A DNA stretch of 60,949 bases from Massilia sp. Bi118 (GCF_918697865.1 NZ_CAKKMV010000023.1:1-60949), one strand, 5' to 3'; counted from the first letter of the stretch, positions 18,601-26,569 are shown. Numbers and translations: made by a program. Notes: generated by a model from the letters alone, not told the origin.

Positions 18601-19863
18601 CGGCGCGCCGGTGCCGAGGGCGGTGGTCGTGGTGGGGATGACGTCGGTATTCTTTTTGCTGATCGACTTCTCCTGGGCGTCGACGTTCACCGCCCAGCCG
18701 TTGCGGCTGCCGTCGGCCACCACGGTGCAATCGGTGCTGGTCTTGGCCGCGCCGGCCGGGCACACGATCGGCACGATCGCGATCACGTTATTGGCCGGAA
18801 GATTGATGCCGTAGGTCGAGCAGGCCGGCGCCGCGGCGCTGGTCGGGCTGCGCACACAGGCCATGTATTGTCGGGACAGGCCGGTCTTGCCGATGATCGA
18901 GGCAGCCAGCGCGGTGGCCAGCGCGCTCTGCTTGGACAGGGTCGTGGTGCCGTTGTTCGCCGTCACCGCGCCGCCGGTGATGGTCACGGTGCCGCCGGAC
19001 TCGCTGACCGTGATCTTGTTGATCACCAGGTCGTTACTGGTGTCCGACGCGCCGATGGTAACGGTGCCGTAGGCGGCGGTGACGGTGCTGGTGGCGCTGG
19101 CGAAGCGCGGGTATTTATAGGCGCCCACGTATTTCGCCTGGCAGTCCGTCAGCGCGGTGCTGTTGCAGAAGCGGACCTTGGCCGGGAAAGGATAGCCTGC
19201 CGGCGCCGCCGCGCCGACCGAGACGTTTTTGCAGGTGACCAGGCTCGCTTCCTTGCAGTACTCGGCGACGTTGATCGTGTAGTAGTAAGGCGCCGTGCCT
19301 CTGTAATAATTGGAGCTCTTGTAGGTGGCGTCCGGATAGACATAAGTCGGATTGCCATAGACGCAGTTGGACGAATCCGGCTTGCACCAGCCGATCTCGG
19401 GAAAATCGTTCGCGAGGTCGGTATTGTCCTCGCCCTGCCCCAGCAGATTGGTCTTGTTGATGCCGAAGCCGTCGGTCGGAACCTTGGTCCAGGACGTCGT
19501 CTGCGCCTTTGTCATCGATGCATACGAATTGCCCTGGGCGTCCACCGGCGGCGTGTACTGGACCTTCGGATCGTAATACTGGCGATTGAAATCGGCGCTG
19601 TTGAAGGGCGGATGGCCCGGCTTGCATGCGGTCCTGCCGTTGGCCAGCGTGGTGTTGTTGCGGCAGGTCGTCGAGTCGTCCACGTAGTCCGGTGTGAACA
19701 TGTAGGTCATCGAGCCCGAGTTATCGTACAGGAGCATCAGGTTGGGCTTGACGTTGCCGCTGCCGGTGATGTTCAGCAGCGGCAGCTGGGCGATGCTGGT
19801 CGGGGCCGCGCAGGCGGCGGCGCCAAGCAGGACCAGGAAGAAGAAAGCGAGGAGTTTTTTCAT
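15601..19863 (-). CDS. pilY1: Type IV pilus tip adhesin/biogenesis protein PilY1
   Basis: A 1420-residue secreted protein. The signal peptide is MKKLLAFFFLVLLGAAACA. A von Willebrand A-like region follows with a MIDAS start DNSGS at residues 47-51. The C-terminal third (from about residue 900) is the PilY1 beta-propeller, with VFVAANDGMLHAFDAANG and YVYGGDNQGKMWRFDF. PilY1 sits at the pilus tip, promotes extension, and acts in adhesion and surface sensing. It is the last gene of the minor-pilin operon, 13 bases after pilX. Start chosen at 19863 because the signal peptide begins there; a GTG at 19884 lies inside the pilX end. Confidence 0.95.
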   Translation of the reverse strand: MKKLLAFFFLVLLGAAACAAPTSIAQLPLLNITGSGNVKPNLMLLYDNSGSMTYMFTPDYVDDSTTCRNNTTLANGRTACKPGHPPFNSADFNRQYYDPKVQYTPPVDAQGNSYASMTKAQTTSWTKVPTDGFGINKTNLLGQGEDNTDLANDFPEIGWCKPDSSNCVYGNPTYVYPDATYKSSNYYRGTAPYYYTINVAEYCKEASLVTCKNVSVGAAAPAGYPFPAKVRFCNSTALTDCQAKYVGAYKYPRFASATSTVTAAYGTVTIGASDTSNDLVINKITVSESGGTVTITGGAVTANNGTTTLSKQSALATALAASIIGKTGLSRQYMACVRSPTSAAAPACSTYGINLPANNVIAIVPIVCPAGAAKTSTDCTVVADGSRNGWAVNVDAQEKSISKKNTDVIPTTTTALGTGAPVFVRTDIVSTTTSYPKAPSRTDCAGATCTYDEEMTNFANWYAYYKTRNQMMKTAVGQAFQALNGNYNVGIVSLSSAAAESSSGFTYPAEFSGTNRSAWYTALYKMNGSNSTPLRLALNAIGKMYANQGNMKRAAGSEVIQYPCQQNFAFVTTDGYWNGGAASNVANNDNTENLSRFCSKRLGCVDTRDQSAASLADVALHWYNGGSSTGTSSLRTDIDPMTKDGVVPAAAGDNQHLHMNTYALGLGVDGVMTFDPKYDTGATEGSDFYKLVTGVTTGCPWNNKGAYVWPDPNTSEDSGSAALQERVDDLWHAAINGHGKYFSASDPTQVVDGLSKALANIEVHVGAAAASATSTPNITLEDNDIFSATFTTVKWFGVLTDRKLDPVSGEVIKTITWHSSNTLGAKVAAATDTRKLKMLDVDNGGLKEFLYDNLNATEKAWFDNKCGALAQCTNLSAADRLIVNNGSNIVDWLRGRQQYADDTRLRAYTLSNTKDEGVTQVLPIVLGDIAASKPAYQREPRKNYTAAGYAKFKVDNVGRTPAVFVAANDGMLHAFDAANGNELWGYLPRATMKKLHLQASTTYSTNHQFSTDGSPEISDVKIGTEWRSVLVAGLNAGGRGYYAIDVTNPATPVALWELCADASVCSGTSYDADIGLSFGNPQFGTWKDSSGVEHWVVFLTSGYNNIPSTGFGGDGKGYLYVVDIASGRVLSKKSTGVGDTTTPSGLAKITAVTNNPLTDPLVTYVYGGDNQGKMWRFDFTTQGDPAVVQMGDAGSAQPVTSRPEVTMCQVSNTDKLGVTTVSAQKIVIFGTGRLLDLPDIADTATQSVYVLKDSNTGIGAASWRNPLSMDEQTLAHPANTSVYTISGPTVSLGARAGWFFDLDQNAGERVNLDPKVAAGTLTVVSNMPSSSSSCKVGGSSNVYQLNVCTGMPVNSQQGVGAIAGSTLSGNSAAVGFIIVRLPSGALKMVTTTADGNTITSSVARATDVEAHRAGWRRVRE

Positions 19864-19876
19864 GGGAGACCCAAAC

Positions 19877-20497
19877 TTACACACCGATCAGCACGATCAT
19901 CTGGTTGATCACGTTGCTGCCCCGCGGCCCGTTGATGCGCGAGGCGATCACATAATGGAGTTGCGGCGCGCCGTCGAAGCTGGGCGCGTCCGATGCAAGG
20001 CTCTCGCCCAGCGCCACGGCGTTGCCGAGGCTGCCGCGCACCGAGGAGGTCTGCACGCAGCGGTTGTCCTTGACGTCGTAACGGCCGTCGCGCGCGCACA
20101 GGCGGTGCACGACGTACTGGATGCTGTTGCCGTCGGCGTCCGTGATGGTTTTCGCGTCGTCCCAGAAACCATCGTCATGCGGCGTGACCTTGGTGCTCAG
20201 CGAGGCGTGGTAGCCGTCGTCCGGGTCGTCGGCGTCGAGCGCGGCCTTGTTGGCGGCGGCGGTGGTGCTCAGCCACTGGAAACCCTGGTGCAGGCCGAGG
20301 TCGGCGGCGCGATTGAGGGTGGCGTCATAGGCCAGGTTGCCGGTCGCCAGCGCGGTCGAGTGGCTGGACTTCAGCAGGTAGACGCTGCCGACCAGCATGA
20401 CTGCCAGGATGATCAGCATGACCGGCAGGGCCACGCCCTGCTCGCGCGCGCGGCGCAGGATGCGCGACAGTGGCGGCTTCGGCGCCTTGTTCATCAT
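19877..20497 (-). CDS. pilX: Minor pilin assembly protein PilX
   Basis: A 206-residue prepilin-like protein. A basic leader (about 20 residues, ending RAREQG) precedes VALPVMLIILAVMLVGSVYL, the hydrophobic assembly helix. It lacks the usual Phe+1/Glu+5 pattern, as PilX proteins often do. The C-terminal part matches PilX in size and in its two cysteines (LCARDG.. and NRCVQTS). It starts with an ATGA overlap with pilW. It is a component of the priming complex at the pilus tip. Confidence 0.9.
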   Translation of the reverse strand: MMNKAPKPPLSRILRRAREQGVALPVMLIILAVMLVGSVYLLKSSHSTALATGNLAYDATLNRAADLGLHQGFQWLSTTAAANKAALDADDPDDGYHASLSTKVTPHDDGFWDDAKTITDADGNSIQYVVHRLCARDGRYDVKDNRCVQTSSVRGSLGNAVALGESLASDAPSFDGAPQLHYVIASRINGPRGSNVINQMIVLIGV

Positions 20498-21702
20498 GGC
20501 CTCCAGACGAAGTTACGCAGCGGGACGATGGTCTCGAACACGCGGTAGCGGTAGCAGCGCCAGTCGACCGTATCGTCGGGGACGCCCAGCTTGACCTTGA
20601 CCGGGACCGCGTCCGCGCCCGCGCTGCCGCCGGCGAACACCGTCAGCGGCCCGGTGGTGGCGGTGCAGCTGCCGCCCGCGGGCGCCGCATCCGGCGTGCG
20701 GCTGCGTGCGACCACGGCCAGGCGCACCGCCGCGATGCGCAGGTAGTCGCCGGCGCCGCCGGTCACGCCGTCGCCGTCGGCGTTGATCATCGTGGCCGAC
20801 CATACCTTGACCTGCATGCCGGCATCCGGCGTGAAGTTGGCGCCCACGCGGTTGTCGAAGCCGTACTGGGCCTTGATCGAGACGATATCGCCGGCCACCG
20901 CGGCGGGATTCTGGGCCGCGCCCGCCATGTCGGTCGAGCGCAGCTGCAGGAAGCCGTTCGCGACCGACCAGGTATGGAAGGACAGCGAGCTTGCCGGGCC
21001 GAGATTGAACACGCGCGACACGCCGGCGCCGAAGCTGGCGCCCAGGCCACCGCTGTTGTAGCGGTAATCGCTGTTCTGCACCACGTCCACCGACTGCTGG
21101 GCCGGCAAGGCCGCCAGTGCGTCCGGATCGGACGAGATCTGGGCCAGCGCGCACTTGCCGCCCAGCTGCTCGGGCGCGACCACGATCACGTCGCCCTGGC
21201 GGAAGCCGTAGGGCACGCGGTCGACCACGATGCGGGTGCCGGCGGAATACGCGGACAGCAGGCGCAGGGTGCCGGTGCCGGTGATCGAGCTGCCGGCGTA
21301 GAAGTTGACGCGGTCCGGGTTTTCGCCGTCGGTCGTGGGCGTCGCGCTGGCCCCGCCGACTTCCTTCTCGATGATCACCGGCGCCAGCGGCGTGACCGCC
21401 ACGCCGCCGGCGGTCACCGACGCCAGCGCATAATGCTGGGCGTCGCTGAACACGGTGTCGCAGCCCGCGATGATCGGATCGTTCAGGCCATACCCGGCCT
21501 GGGCGGCGTCGCCGCTCATGGAAAACAACGCCAGCATCCCGTTCTGCATGGCGTCCGAGCTGCCCACGCCGTTGCGCTGGGTGCGTTCGGAGCCGCTCAT
21601 CAGGCGCAGCGCGAACACCAGCGCCAGCATGCCGATGACAATGCTGATCATCAGCTCGACCAGCGAGAATCCCTGTTCACGTGAGCGCATACGGCCTGTC
21701 AT
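20494..21702 (-). CDS. pilW: Minor pilin PilW
   Basis: A 402-residue minor pilin with the type III prepilin signal: short basic leader ending REQG, then FSLVELMISIVIGMLALVFA with Glu at +5. PilD would cut after the Gly. The large C-terminal domain is of PilW length. It overlaps both neighbours by ATGA junctions (pilV stop/pilW start side and pilW stop/pilX start), so the whole operon is translationally coupled. Its role is in the pilus-priming tip complex with PilV, PilX, FimT and PilY1. Confidence 0.93.
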   Translation of the reverse strand: MTGRMRSREQGFSLVELMISIVIGMLALVFALRLMSGSERTQRNGVGSSDAMQNGMLALFSMSGDAAQAGYGLNDPIIAGCDTVFSDAQHYALASVTAGGVAVTPLAPVIIEKEVGGASATPTTDGENPDRVNFYAGSSITGTGTLRLLSAYSAGTRIVVDRVPYGFRQGDVIVVAPEQLGGKCALAQISSDPDALAALPAQQSVDVVQNSDYRYNSGGLGASFGAGVSRVFNLGPASSLSFHTWSVANGFLQLRSTDMAGAAQNPAAVAGDIVSIKAQYGFDNRVGANFTPDAGMQVKVWSATMINADGDGVTGGAGDYLRIAAVRLAVVARSRTPDAAPAGGSCTATTGPLTVFAGGSAGADAVPVKVKLGVPDDTVDWRCYRYRVFETIVPLRNFVWRP

Positions 21703-22136
21703 GTCTTGCTGCCCGCAATATAGGAAGTGATACGGTGCTGGTTCGCGGCGCCCGCCTTGCGGGTCCAGGCGATCCTGATGTCGACGCGGGTGCCGGCGGC
21801 CGCGGCCCCGGGGGTGACGGTCACGCCGATGGTGGCGCTCGGAATACGGGCCTTGGTGGCGTCATGCCAGGGCTTCAGCTGTGCCCCCGGCGCGGCGCCC
21901 TCGGCCACCGCATAGGCGGCCAGGTTGGCCTGGTCGGTGGCCATGATGCCGAGCAGGCTTTCCGCGGCCAGCGTGGCTTCGGTGCGCATGGCGGAATCCT
22001 CCAGCGCCGAGACCGAGCGTGCCTGCAGGCCCAGCATGCCGATCAGGCCGATGGCCAGCAGCGCCACCGCAACCAGGGCCTCGACCAGCGCGAAACCCTG
22101 CTGCGCGCGGCTGCGCAGACGGCGGGCCGGCGTCAT
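21699..22136 (-). CDS. pilV: Minor pilin PilV
   Basis: A 145-residue minor pilin. The leader ends RAQQG, followed by FALVEALVAVALLAIGLIGM, a class III prepilin helix with Glu+5. The conserved LGLQARSVSALEDSAMRTEA segment is typical of PilV. Start chosen at 22136 because its ATG overlaps the TGA of fimT (ATGA) and puts the cleavage site at the normal distance. Confidence 0.93.
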   Translation of the reverse strand: MTPARRLRSRAQQGFALVEALVAVALLAIGLIGMLGLQARSVSALEDSAMRTEATLAAESLLGIMATDQANLAAYAVAEGAAPGAQLKPWHDATKARIPSATIGVTVTPGAAAAGTRVDIRIAWTRKAGAANQHRITSYIAGSKT

Positions 22137-22759
22137 CGCGGGCACCTGCGGCGGTCGGGCGCCACCGCCGCCGGGTCGCAGCGCATGGCCACGCCGGCCA
22201 GGGTCAGCGACACCGCGACCGGGACGAAGGCGCCGGCGCGGTCGTCCGTGGGCGACAGGGTGATGCGGGAAATCTGCGGCGAGATGCGGGTATCGATCCA
22301 GCCGAGCGCGGTGAAGTACACGGCGTTGGCGCCGGACGGTCCCACCAGCAGCGACACGGAGCTTGCCGACGGCAGGCCGTCGGCGCTGCGCACGACCGAC
22401 TTGTCGCCCTGGGCGCCGCGCGGGTCGCCGGCAGCCGCCGCGGCGGCAGTCGACCAGCCGGCGCTGTCTTCGTCGCAAGCGTCGTCGGTGGAGGGATAGC
22501 AGAGGTCGACCCGCCATTCCTGCTGGCCGCTGGCGGCGTTATCGTCCAGCACCAGCCGGCTTGTGCTGTTGTGGCCGATGGCCTGGCTGCGCGCGAAGGC
22601 GAAGCCGTCGGCGTAGTAGCCGGCCGCGGCGCTTGCCTTGCGGCCCAGCAGCCAGGCCGACATGCTGGGGATGCCGACGCTGGCGAGAATAGCGAGGATC
22701 GCGACCACCACGGCGGCCTCGACCAGGGTGAATCCGCCGGCGCGCGGCGGTGGCGGCAT
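22133..22759 (-). CDS. fimT: FimT/GspH-type minor pseudopilin
   Basis: A 208-residue minor pilin of the GspH/FimT family. The leader PPPPRAGG is cut before FTLVEAAVVVAILAILASVG. The following segment (KASAAAGYYADGFAFARSQA) is the FimT/GspH signature helix, and two cysteines (DLCYPS and DACDED) lie mid-protein. FimT proteins of some bacteria bind DNA for uptake; whether this one does is unknown. It overlaps the pilE stop by one base (TGATG). Confidence 0.9.
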   Translation of the reverse strand: MPPPPRAGGFTLVEAAVVVAILAILASVGIPSMSAWLLGRKASAAAGYYADGFAFARSQAIGHNSTSRLVLDDNAASGQQEWRVDLCYPSTDDACDEDSAGWSTAAAAAAGDPRGAQGDKSVVRSADGLPSASSVSLLVGPSGANAVYFTALGWIDTRISPQISRITLSPTDDRAGAFVPVAVSLTLAGVAMRCDPAAVAPDRRRCPR

Positions 22760-23193
22760 CACTGCACGCACCGGCCATCCTTGCGGTCGATCCAGCAACT
22801 GGTGCTGGTGGTCCAGCCGGTGGGCGCGCGCGGCGTCGTGCGGGCGCCGTTCTCGTCGACGGTGAACTTGAAGCCCAGCGCCGGGCCCTTGCCCGTCGCG
22901 GTGACGACGTAGGCCGAGGCGGTGCCACTGGTCAGGGTATAAGCGAAATTGGCGGTTTCCGCCGGCAGGCGGTCGAAGCCGGCGTAGGTCCGGTTGTTCG
23001 ACCAGTATTCCTCGGCGGCGGTCTGCACGGTGCCCAGGCCCGAATAGGCCTCGGCCAGGCGCGCGCGCATCACGTAGTTGCCATAGGCGGGAATGGCGAC
23101 GGCGCCCAGGATGCCGACGATGGCCACCACGATCATCAATTCGATCAGGGTAAAGCCGCGCTCCCGCACGGTGGTTCGCTTGAAGCTCGACAT
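22759..23193 (-). CDS. pilE: Type IV minor pilin, PilE family
   Basis: A 144-residue pilin. The leader ends RERG, then FTLIELMIVVAIVGILGAVA, the classic type IV N-methylated helix with Glu+5. The two C-terminal cysteines (CWIDRKDGRC) would form the usual D-region disulfide loop. In P. aeruginosa pilE is the last gene of its minor-pilin operon; here the PilE-like gene leads it. It could supply a minor subunit linking the tip complex to the major pilin. No major pilin machinery (pilB, pilC, pilQ) is in the window. Confidence 0.92.
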   Translation of the reverse strand: MSSFKRTTVRERGFTLIELMIVVAIVGILGAVAIPAYGNYVMRARLAEAYSGLGTVQTAAEEYWSNNRTYAGFDRLPAETANFAYTLTSGTASAYVVTATGKGPALGFKFTVDENGARTTPRAPTGWTTSTSCWIDRKDGRCVQ

Positions 23194-23226
23194 ATGGAAT
23201 CCCGGAAAAATACTTGCCCAACGACA

Positions 23227-23232
23227 ATATTA
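23227..23232 (-). promoter_or_regulatory. Candidate -10 box of the minor-pilin operon
   Basis: On the minus strand TAATAT lies here, about 34 bases before the pilE ATG. No good -35 box is seen, which fits a promoter that needs an activator. The 21-bp repeats upstream (23326-23367) are the obvious candidate activator sites. Confidence 0.4.
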
Positions 23233-23325
23233 GCCTAAGCCGCTGGATTTTGGGCCTGAAAACCGACAAAAAACAACGAAATCCCGGGTGAATGCGGCGC
23301 CCGAAACGCGCCTGGCGGCCGAAAC

Positions 23326-23379
23326 GATGTCGATCGATTATTGGGTGATGTCGTTCGAATATTGGGTGATGTTTTTCGG
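23326..23379. repeat. Two and a half 21-bp tandem repeats upstream of pilE
   Basis: The unit is GATGTCG-x-TCGA-x-TATTGGGT. Copy 1 is 23326-23346 and copy 2 is 23347-23367, identical at 19 of 21 positions. A degraded third copy begins at 23368 (GATGT, then TTCG) and runs to the GNAT stop codon. The 21-base period is two helical turns, so equal sites would lie on one face of the DNA, about 105-147 bases upstream of the likely pilE transcription start. Confidence 0.8.
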
Positions 23380-23880
23380 TCATCGCAAGGCCGGCCGGTC
23401 CGCACCGCGCGACATGTAGAGCGCGCCCTCGGGGTAGGTCGCCAGCCGGCGCGCGCCCTCCTCCCCGGCATCCTGTACGGCAAAGCCCTGGCCTTCCCAG
23501 AAGCGGCGCGAATCCTGCACCGCGACCAGTGCGGACCAGGGCAGCGCCTGGTTTGCATCCAGCAGCGAGGCGACCAGCCGGCGCGCCAGCCCCTGGCCGT
23601 GCACACGCGGCGCCACCGCGAGGTCGTGGATGTACAGGGTATCGGCATCCGGCGCGGGTGCGAAACCGGCGCCCAGCGGCGTCACCGCGCCAAGCCGCGA
23701 GGGATAGGCGAACAGGTAGGCGCACACGCCGGCCGCGTCGCAGGCGACCAGGACCGTGCCGGGGGCCGTGCGCAGGCGCGCCAGCAGCACCCCGGATGCT
23801 TCCTGCATCGCCGGCGGATAGCATGCGGCCTGCACCGCCAGGACGGCGTGCAGGTCGGCTTCTCTCATCGTGCGGATCAT
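23380..23880 (-). CDS. GNAT-family N-acetyltransferase
   Basis: A 166-residue acetyltransferase of the GCN5 fold. It starts MIRTMREADLHAVLAVQAAC. The acetyl-CoA-binding motif A is LYIHDLAVAPRVHGQGLARR (about residues 83-102), and SRRFWEGQGFAV forms motif B. The substrate is unknown. Start chosen at 23880, where the ATG overlaps the stop of the upstream GGDEF/EAL gene (ATGA); a start nine codons earlier would overlap by 31 bases. It is third in the MEDS-GGDEF/EAL operon. Confidence 0.9.
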   Translation of the reverse strand: MIRTMREADLHAVLAVQAACYPPAMQEASGVLLARLRTAPGTVLVACDAAGVCAYLFAYPSRLGAVTPLGAGFAPAPDADTLYIHDLAVAPRVHGQGLARRLVASLLDANQALPWSALVAVQDSRRFWEGQGFAVQDAGEEGARRLATYPEGALYMSRGADRPALR

Positions 23881-25739
23881 GGCGGGGTCAGGCGGGCGGC
23901 TGGACATGGGGCGGCATTATGCCACGGCATTGCCGCCGGCTGGCGGAAGCGCTCCAGCAGTTGCTCCGGCGGCAGCGGCCGCGCCACCAGGTAGCCCTGG
24001 ATCTCGTCGCATCCATGGCGCTGCAGGAAAGCCGCCTGGCCGGCCGTCTCCACGCCTTCGGCGATGACGCGCATGCCCAGTGCCCTGGCGAAGGAAATCA
24101 CAGCCAGCACCACGGCGGCGGCGCTCGGCACGGTCTCGATTTCGTGGATGAAGGAGCGGTCGATCTTGAGCTTGTCGGCCGGGAAGTTGCGCAGCACGCT
24201 GAGGCTGGAATAACCGGTGCCGAAGTCGTCGATCGAGATCGCCACGCCCAGCGCCTTGAGCTCGTGCAGCAGCGCGGTCGCGTGGCCAATGTCGTGCATG
24301 ATCGAGCTTTCCGTGATTTCCAGTTCGAGGCTGGACGGCATCAGGCCGGTGGTCTGCAGGGCCTGGCGCACAGTGTCGACGATGCGCGCATCGCGCAACT
24401 GGCGCGCCGCCAGGTTGACCGCCACGGTCTTGTCGCCGAAGCCGGATTCGCGCCAGATCCTGGCCTGCAGGCAGGCCTGCAGCAGCACCCGTTCGCCCAG
24501 CGCCACGATCAGCGCCGAGTCCTCGGCCAGCGGAATGAAATGCGAAGGCGGCAGCAAGCCGCGCCTGGGGTGGTCCCAGCGCACCAGCGCTTCGGCGCCG
24601 GCAAACACGCCCGTCACCAGGTCCAGTTTGGGCTGGTAGTGCAGCACCAGCTCGCCGGCCGGTACCGCCCGCCGCAGCTCGGTTTCGAGCTCGATGCGCT
24701 CGGCCACCGCGGCGTCGCGCGTGCTGGCGTAGAGCTGGATGCCGTCCTTGCCCGAGCTCTTGGCCCGCAGCATGGCCGAATTCGCGCGCCGCACCAGCAG
24801 CTCGGCCTCCTCGCCGTCGAGCGGATAGACGGCGGCGCCGATGCTGCAGGTGACCACCGCGTCCTTGTCCGCCAGCGGCACGGGTTCGCGCACCGCGGTC
24901 AGCATCGCGTTCAGGCGCCCGCTGCTGCGCTCCACGCTTTCCAGCCCGGCCAGCAGGATCACGAATTCGTCGGAACCGATGCGCGCCACCGTGTCGCTGT
25001 CACGCACCAGGCGGCCGAGGCGGCGCGCGGTCTCGCGCAGGAATTCGTCGCCGCAGGCGCTGCCCAGGCCCGTGTTGATGAAGGTGAAGCTGTCGATGTC
25101 CAGGTAAACAACGGCCACCATGCGCCCTTCGCGCTGGGCATTGCAGATGGCGCCGCGCAGGCGGTCGATCAGCAGCGCGCGGTTGGCCAGCCCCGTGAGC
25201 TGGTCGTGGGTTGCGCGGTATTCGAGCTCGCGGGTGCGCTCGGCCACGCGCTGCTCCAGCCCGTCGCGCGCCTGGCGCAGCTCTTCGTTGGCGCTCGCCA
25301 GGCGCTGCTGGACGTGGCGCGCGCACAGGATGCGCCCCAGGTTGCCGGCGATATTGCCGAGGAAAGGCACGTAGGGCCGCAGCGCTTCCTTGTCGTCCAC
25401 CTTGAGCAGCAGCCAGCCCAGGCGCCGCCCCGGCTCGTCGATCGGGAAGCACTGCACGCCGCTGCCGCGCTGGCGCATGAAATTCAGCACCGGCACCGGC
25501 GAGTGCTCGCGCTCGCAACGCGACTTCAGCGCCGCCATGTAGTCGTCCGGCGGACCGGTATGGCCCTCGAGGTGCACGTGCGCCTCGGCCACGCCCGGCA
25601 GGCTGGCCAGCGCCCGGCCGACAAAATCGGCGATGTGGACTTCGTCCGGCATGGCGTCGACGGCCTGCTGGATGACGAGCAGGCGTCCCAGCATGGTGGC
25701 GTCCGGCGCCAGCGGCTGCGCGCGTTCGAGGGACGTCAT
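23877..25739 (-). CDS. GGDEF/EAL protein with degenerate GGDEF, likely c-di-GMP phosphodiesterase
   Basis: A 620-residue cytoplasmic protein. Residues 1-150 may form a GAF-like sensor, then a coiled coil (LASANEELRQARDGLEQRVA). The GGDEF domain carries GSDEF at 255-259 instead of GGDEF, with an RDSD inhibitory-type site kept upstream. The EAL domain is complete (AEALVRW, SIDDFGTGYSS, IAEGVET). The first Gly to Ser change makes cyclase activity doubtful, so net hydrolysis of c-di-GMP is more likely. It starts four bases after the MEDS gene and overlaps the GNAT gene by ATGA. Confidence 0.9.
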   Translation of the reverse strand: MTSLERAQPLAPDATMLGRLLVIQQAVDAMPDEVHIADFVGRALASLPGVAEAHVHLEGHTGPPDDYMAALKSRCEREHSPVPVLNFMRQRGSGVQCFPIDEPGRRLGWLLLKVDDKEALRPYVPFLGNIAGNLGRILCARHVQQRLASANEELRQARDGLEQRVAERTRELEYRATHDQLTGLANRALLIDRLRGAICNAQREGRMVAVVYLDIDSFTFINTGLGSACGDEFLRETARRLGRLVRDSDTVARIGSDEFVILLAGLESVERSSGRLNAMLTAVREPVPLADKDAVVTCSIGAAVYPLDGEEAELLVRRANSAMLRAKSSGKDGIQLYASTRDAAVAERIELETELRRAVPAGELVLHYQPKLDLVTGVFAGAEALVRWDHPRRGLLPPSHFIPLAEDSALIVALGERVLLQACLQARIWRESGFGDKTVAVNLAARQLRDARIVDTVRQALQTTGLMPSSLELEITESSIMHDIGHATALLHELKALGVAISIDDFGTGYSSLSVLRNFPADKLKIDRSFIHEIETVPSAAAVVLAVISFARALGMRVIAEGVETAGQAAFLQRHGCDEIQGYLVARPLPPEQLLERFRQPAAMPWHNAAPCPAARLTPP

Positions 25740-25743
25740 GGCC

Positions 25744-26343
25744 TCACCCGTCGTTCTGGTAGAAGGGATTGCGCAGGATGTGGCCGCCGACGATCACGAC
25801 GGGATGCACGTTCAGCACCTCGTACAGCATGCCGCCATCGAACAGGTTCAGGTCGTACTGGCACATGATGGTCATCGGCGCCTCCTTGACCAGCTGGTTG
25901 ATCCGGGTTTCGCATTCGAGGATGCGGTCGGCCCCGGGGATGCCGCGCAGCGCCCAGGTCATCTCGCCGGCGAAGCGGGCGCCGGCCAGTCCGTTCGCCC
26001 GGCATTCGGTCCAGGCTTCGCGCAGCCGCGCCAGCATCTCGTCCGGGCTGAAGTGGCCGGTCGGGTAATACCCTTCTTCGGTGATCGCCGCTGTCATCTG
26101 GCCGGGACCCTCGCACACGGGCCGCGCCAGGCCCAGCTCTTCCAGGGCCCGCGGCAGCTCGGCGCGGCTGGGCACGTCCGCCACGTAATTGAAGGCTTCG
26201 CGTGCGAGCAGGGCCTGGTGCGCATACAGGGGCAGGATCTGGCGGCGCTCTTCATCGCCGTTGTAGAGATAGCAGATATGCGTGCCCGCCGGGTACGGCT
26301 CGTCCGTGAACCCGAGGCATACATGTCGTTCCGGCTCGCTCAT
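25744..26343 (-). CDS. MEDS-domain sensor protein (DcmR-like sensory domain)
   Basis: A 199-residue protein whose opening (HVCLGFTDEPYPAGTHICYLYNGDEERRQ) matches the MEDS domain, a sensory module found in methanogens, methylotrophs and DcmR. It has no signal peptide, membrane helix or output domain of its own, so it probably passes a signal, perhaps of a small C1 or hydrocarbon ligand, to the GGDEF/EAL protein encoded four bases downstream. Start chosen at 26343 because GGAGGAGAG lies just upstream. Cysteines near residues 9, 24 and 77 might bind a ligand. That MEDS senses C1 compounds is only inferred. Confidence 0.8.
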   Translation of the reverse strand: MSEPERHVCLGFTDEPYPAGTHICYLYNGDEERRQILPLYAHQALLAREAFNYVADVPSRAELPRALEELGLARPVCEGPGQMTAAITEEGYYPTGHFSPDEMLARLREAWTECRANGLAGARFAGEMTWALRGIPGADRILECETRINQLVKEAPMTIMCQYDLNLFDGGMLYEVLNVHPVVIVGGHILRNPFYQNDG

Positions 26344-26470
26344 GCTCTCCTCCCTGTGCCCGTTAAGGGCAAGAATACACCCTCCGGGCGGCGATGCCAG
26401 GCTTTCGCGTTCCGGATTCCGCCCATGCTTCCGACATATGGCAGCGCGCATCTCCATGCACCTGCGATTT

Positions 26471-26490
26471 TGTTTAGTAAACACTATAAA
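26471..26490 (+). promoter_or_regulatory. LacI-type operator and -10 box of the mannosidase operon
   Basis: TGTTTA-G-TAAACA (26471-26483) is a perfect 13-base palindrome immediately before a TATAAA -10 box (26485-26490), about 80 bases upstream of the first GH92 gene. A half-copy, TAAACA, overlaps the -10 box. The operon ends with a LacI-family gene at 31205, the likely binder. Repressor bound here would block RNA polymerase. No clear -35 box is seen. Confidence 0.55.
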
Positions 26491-26569
26491 CAGCATGGGC
26501 TGGGCCGAAGTGCTATTGCTGCTTGATAAGTTTCAGGCTATGTTTCCTGAATTACACCAAGGAGACACC

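Noticed and set aside
19802..19820. PilY1 as a lipoprotein (Cys18)
   Set aside because: The residues before the Cys are AAA, not a lipobox with Leu at -3. Ordinary cleavage after ACA fits better.
15631..19908. A 1425-codon open frame on the plus strand across pilY1
   Set aside because: It mirrors the minus-strand gene in GC-rich codons, has no ribosome site or domain, and its protein is Arg/Ala/His/Gly-rich nonsense. PilY1 domains are on the other strand.
23326..23379. The 21-bp repeats as a CRISPR array
   Set aside because: The copies abut without unique spacers, there are only two good units, and no cas gene is present.
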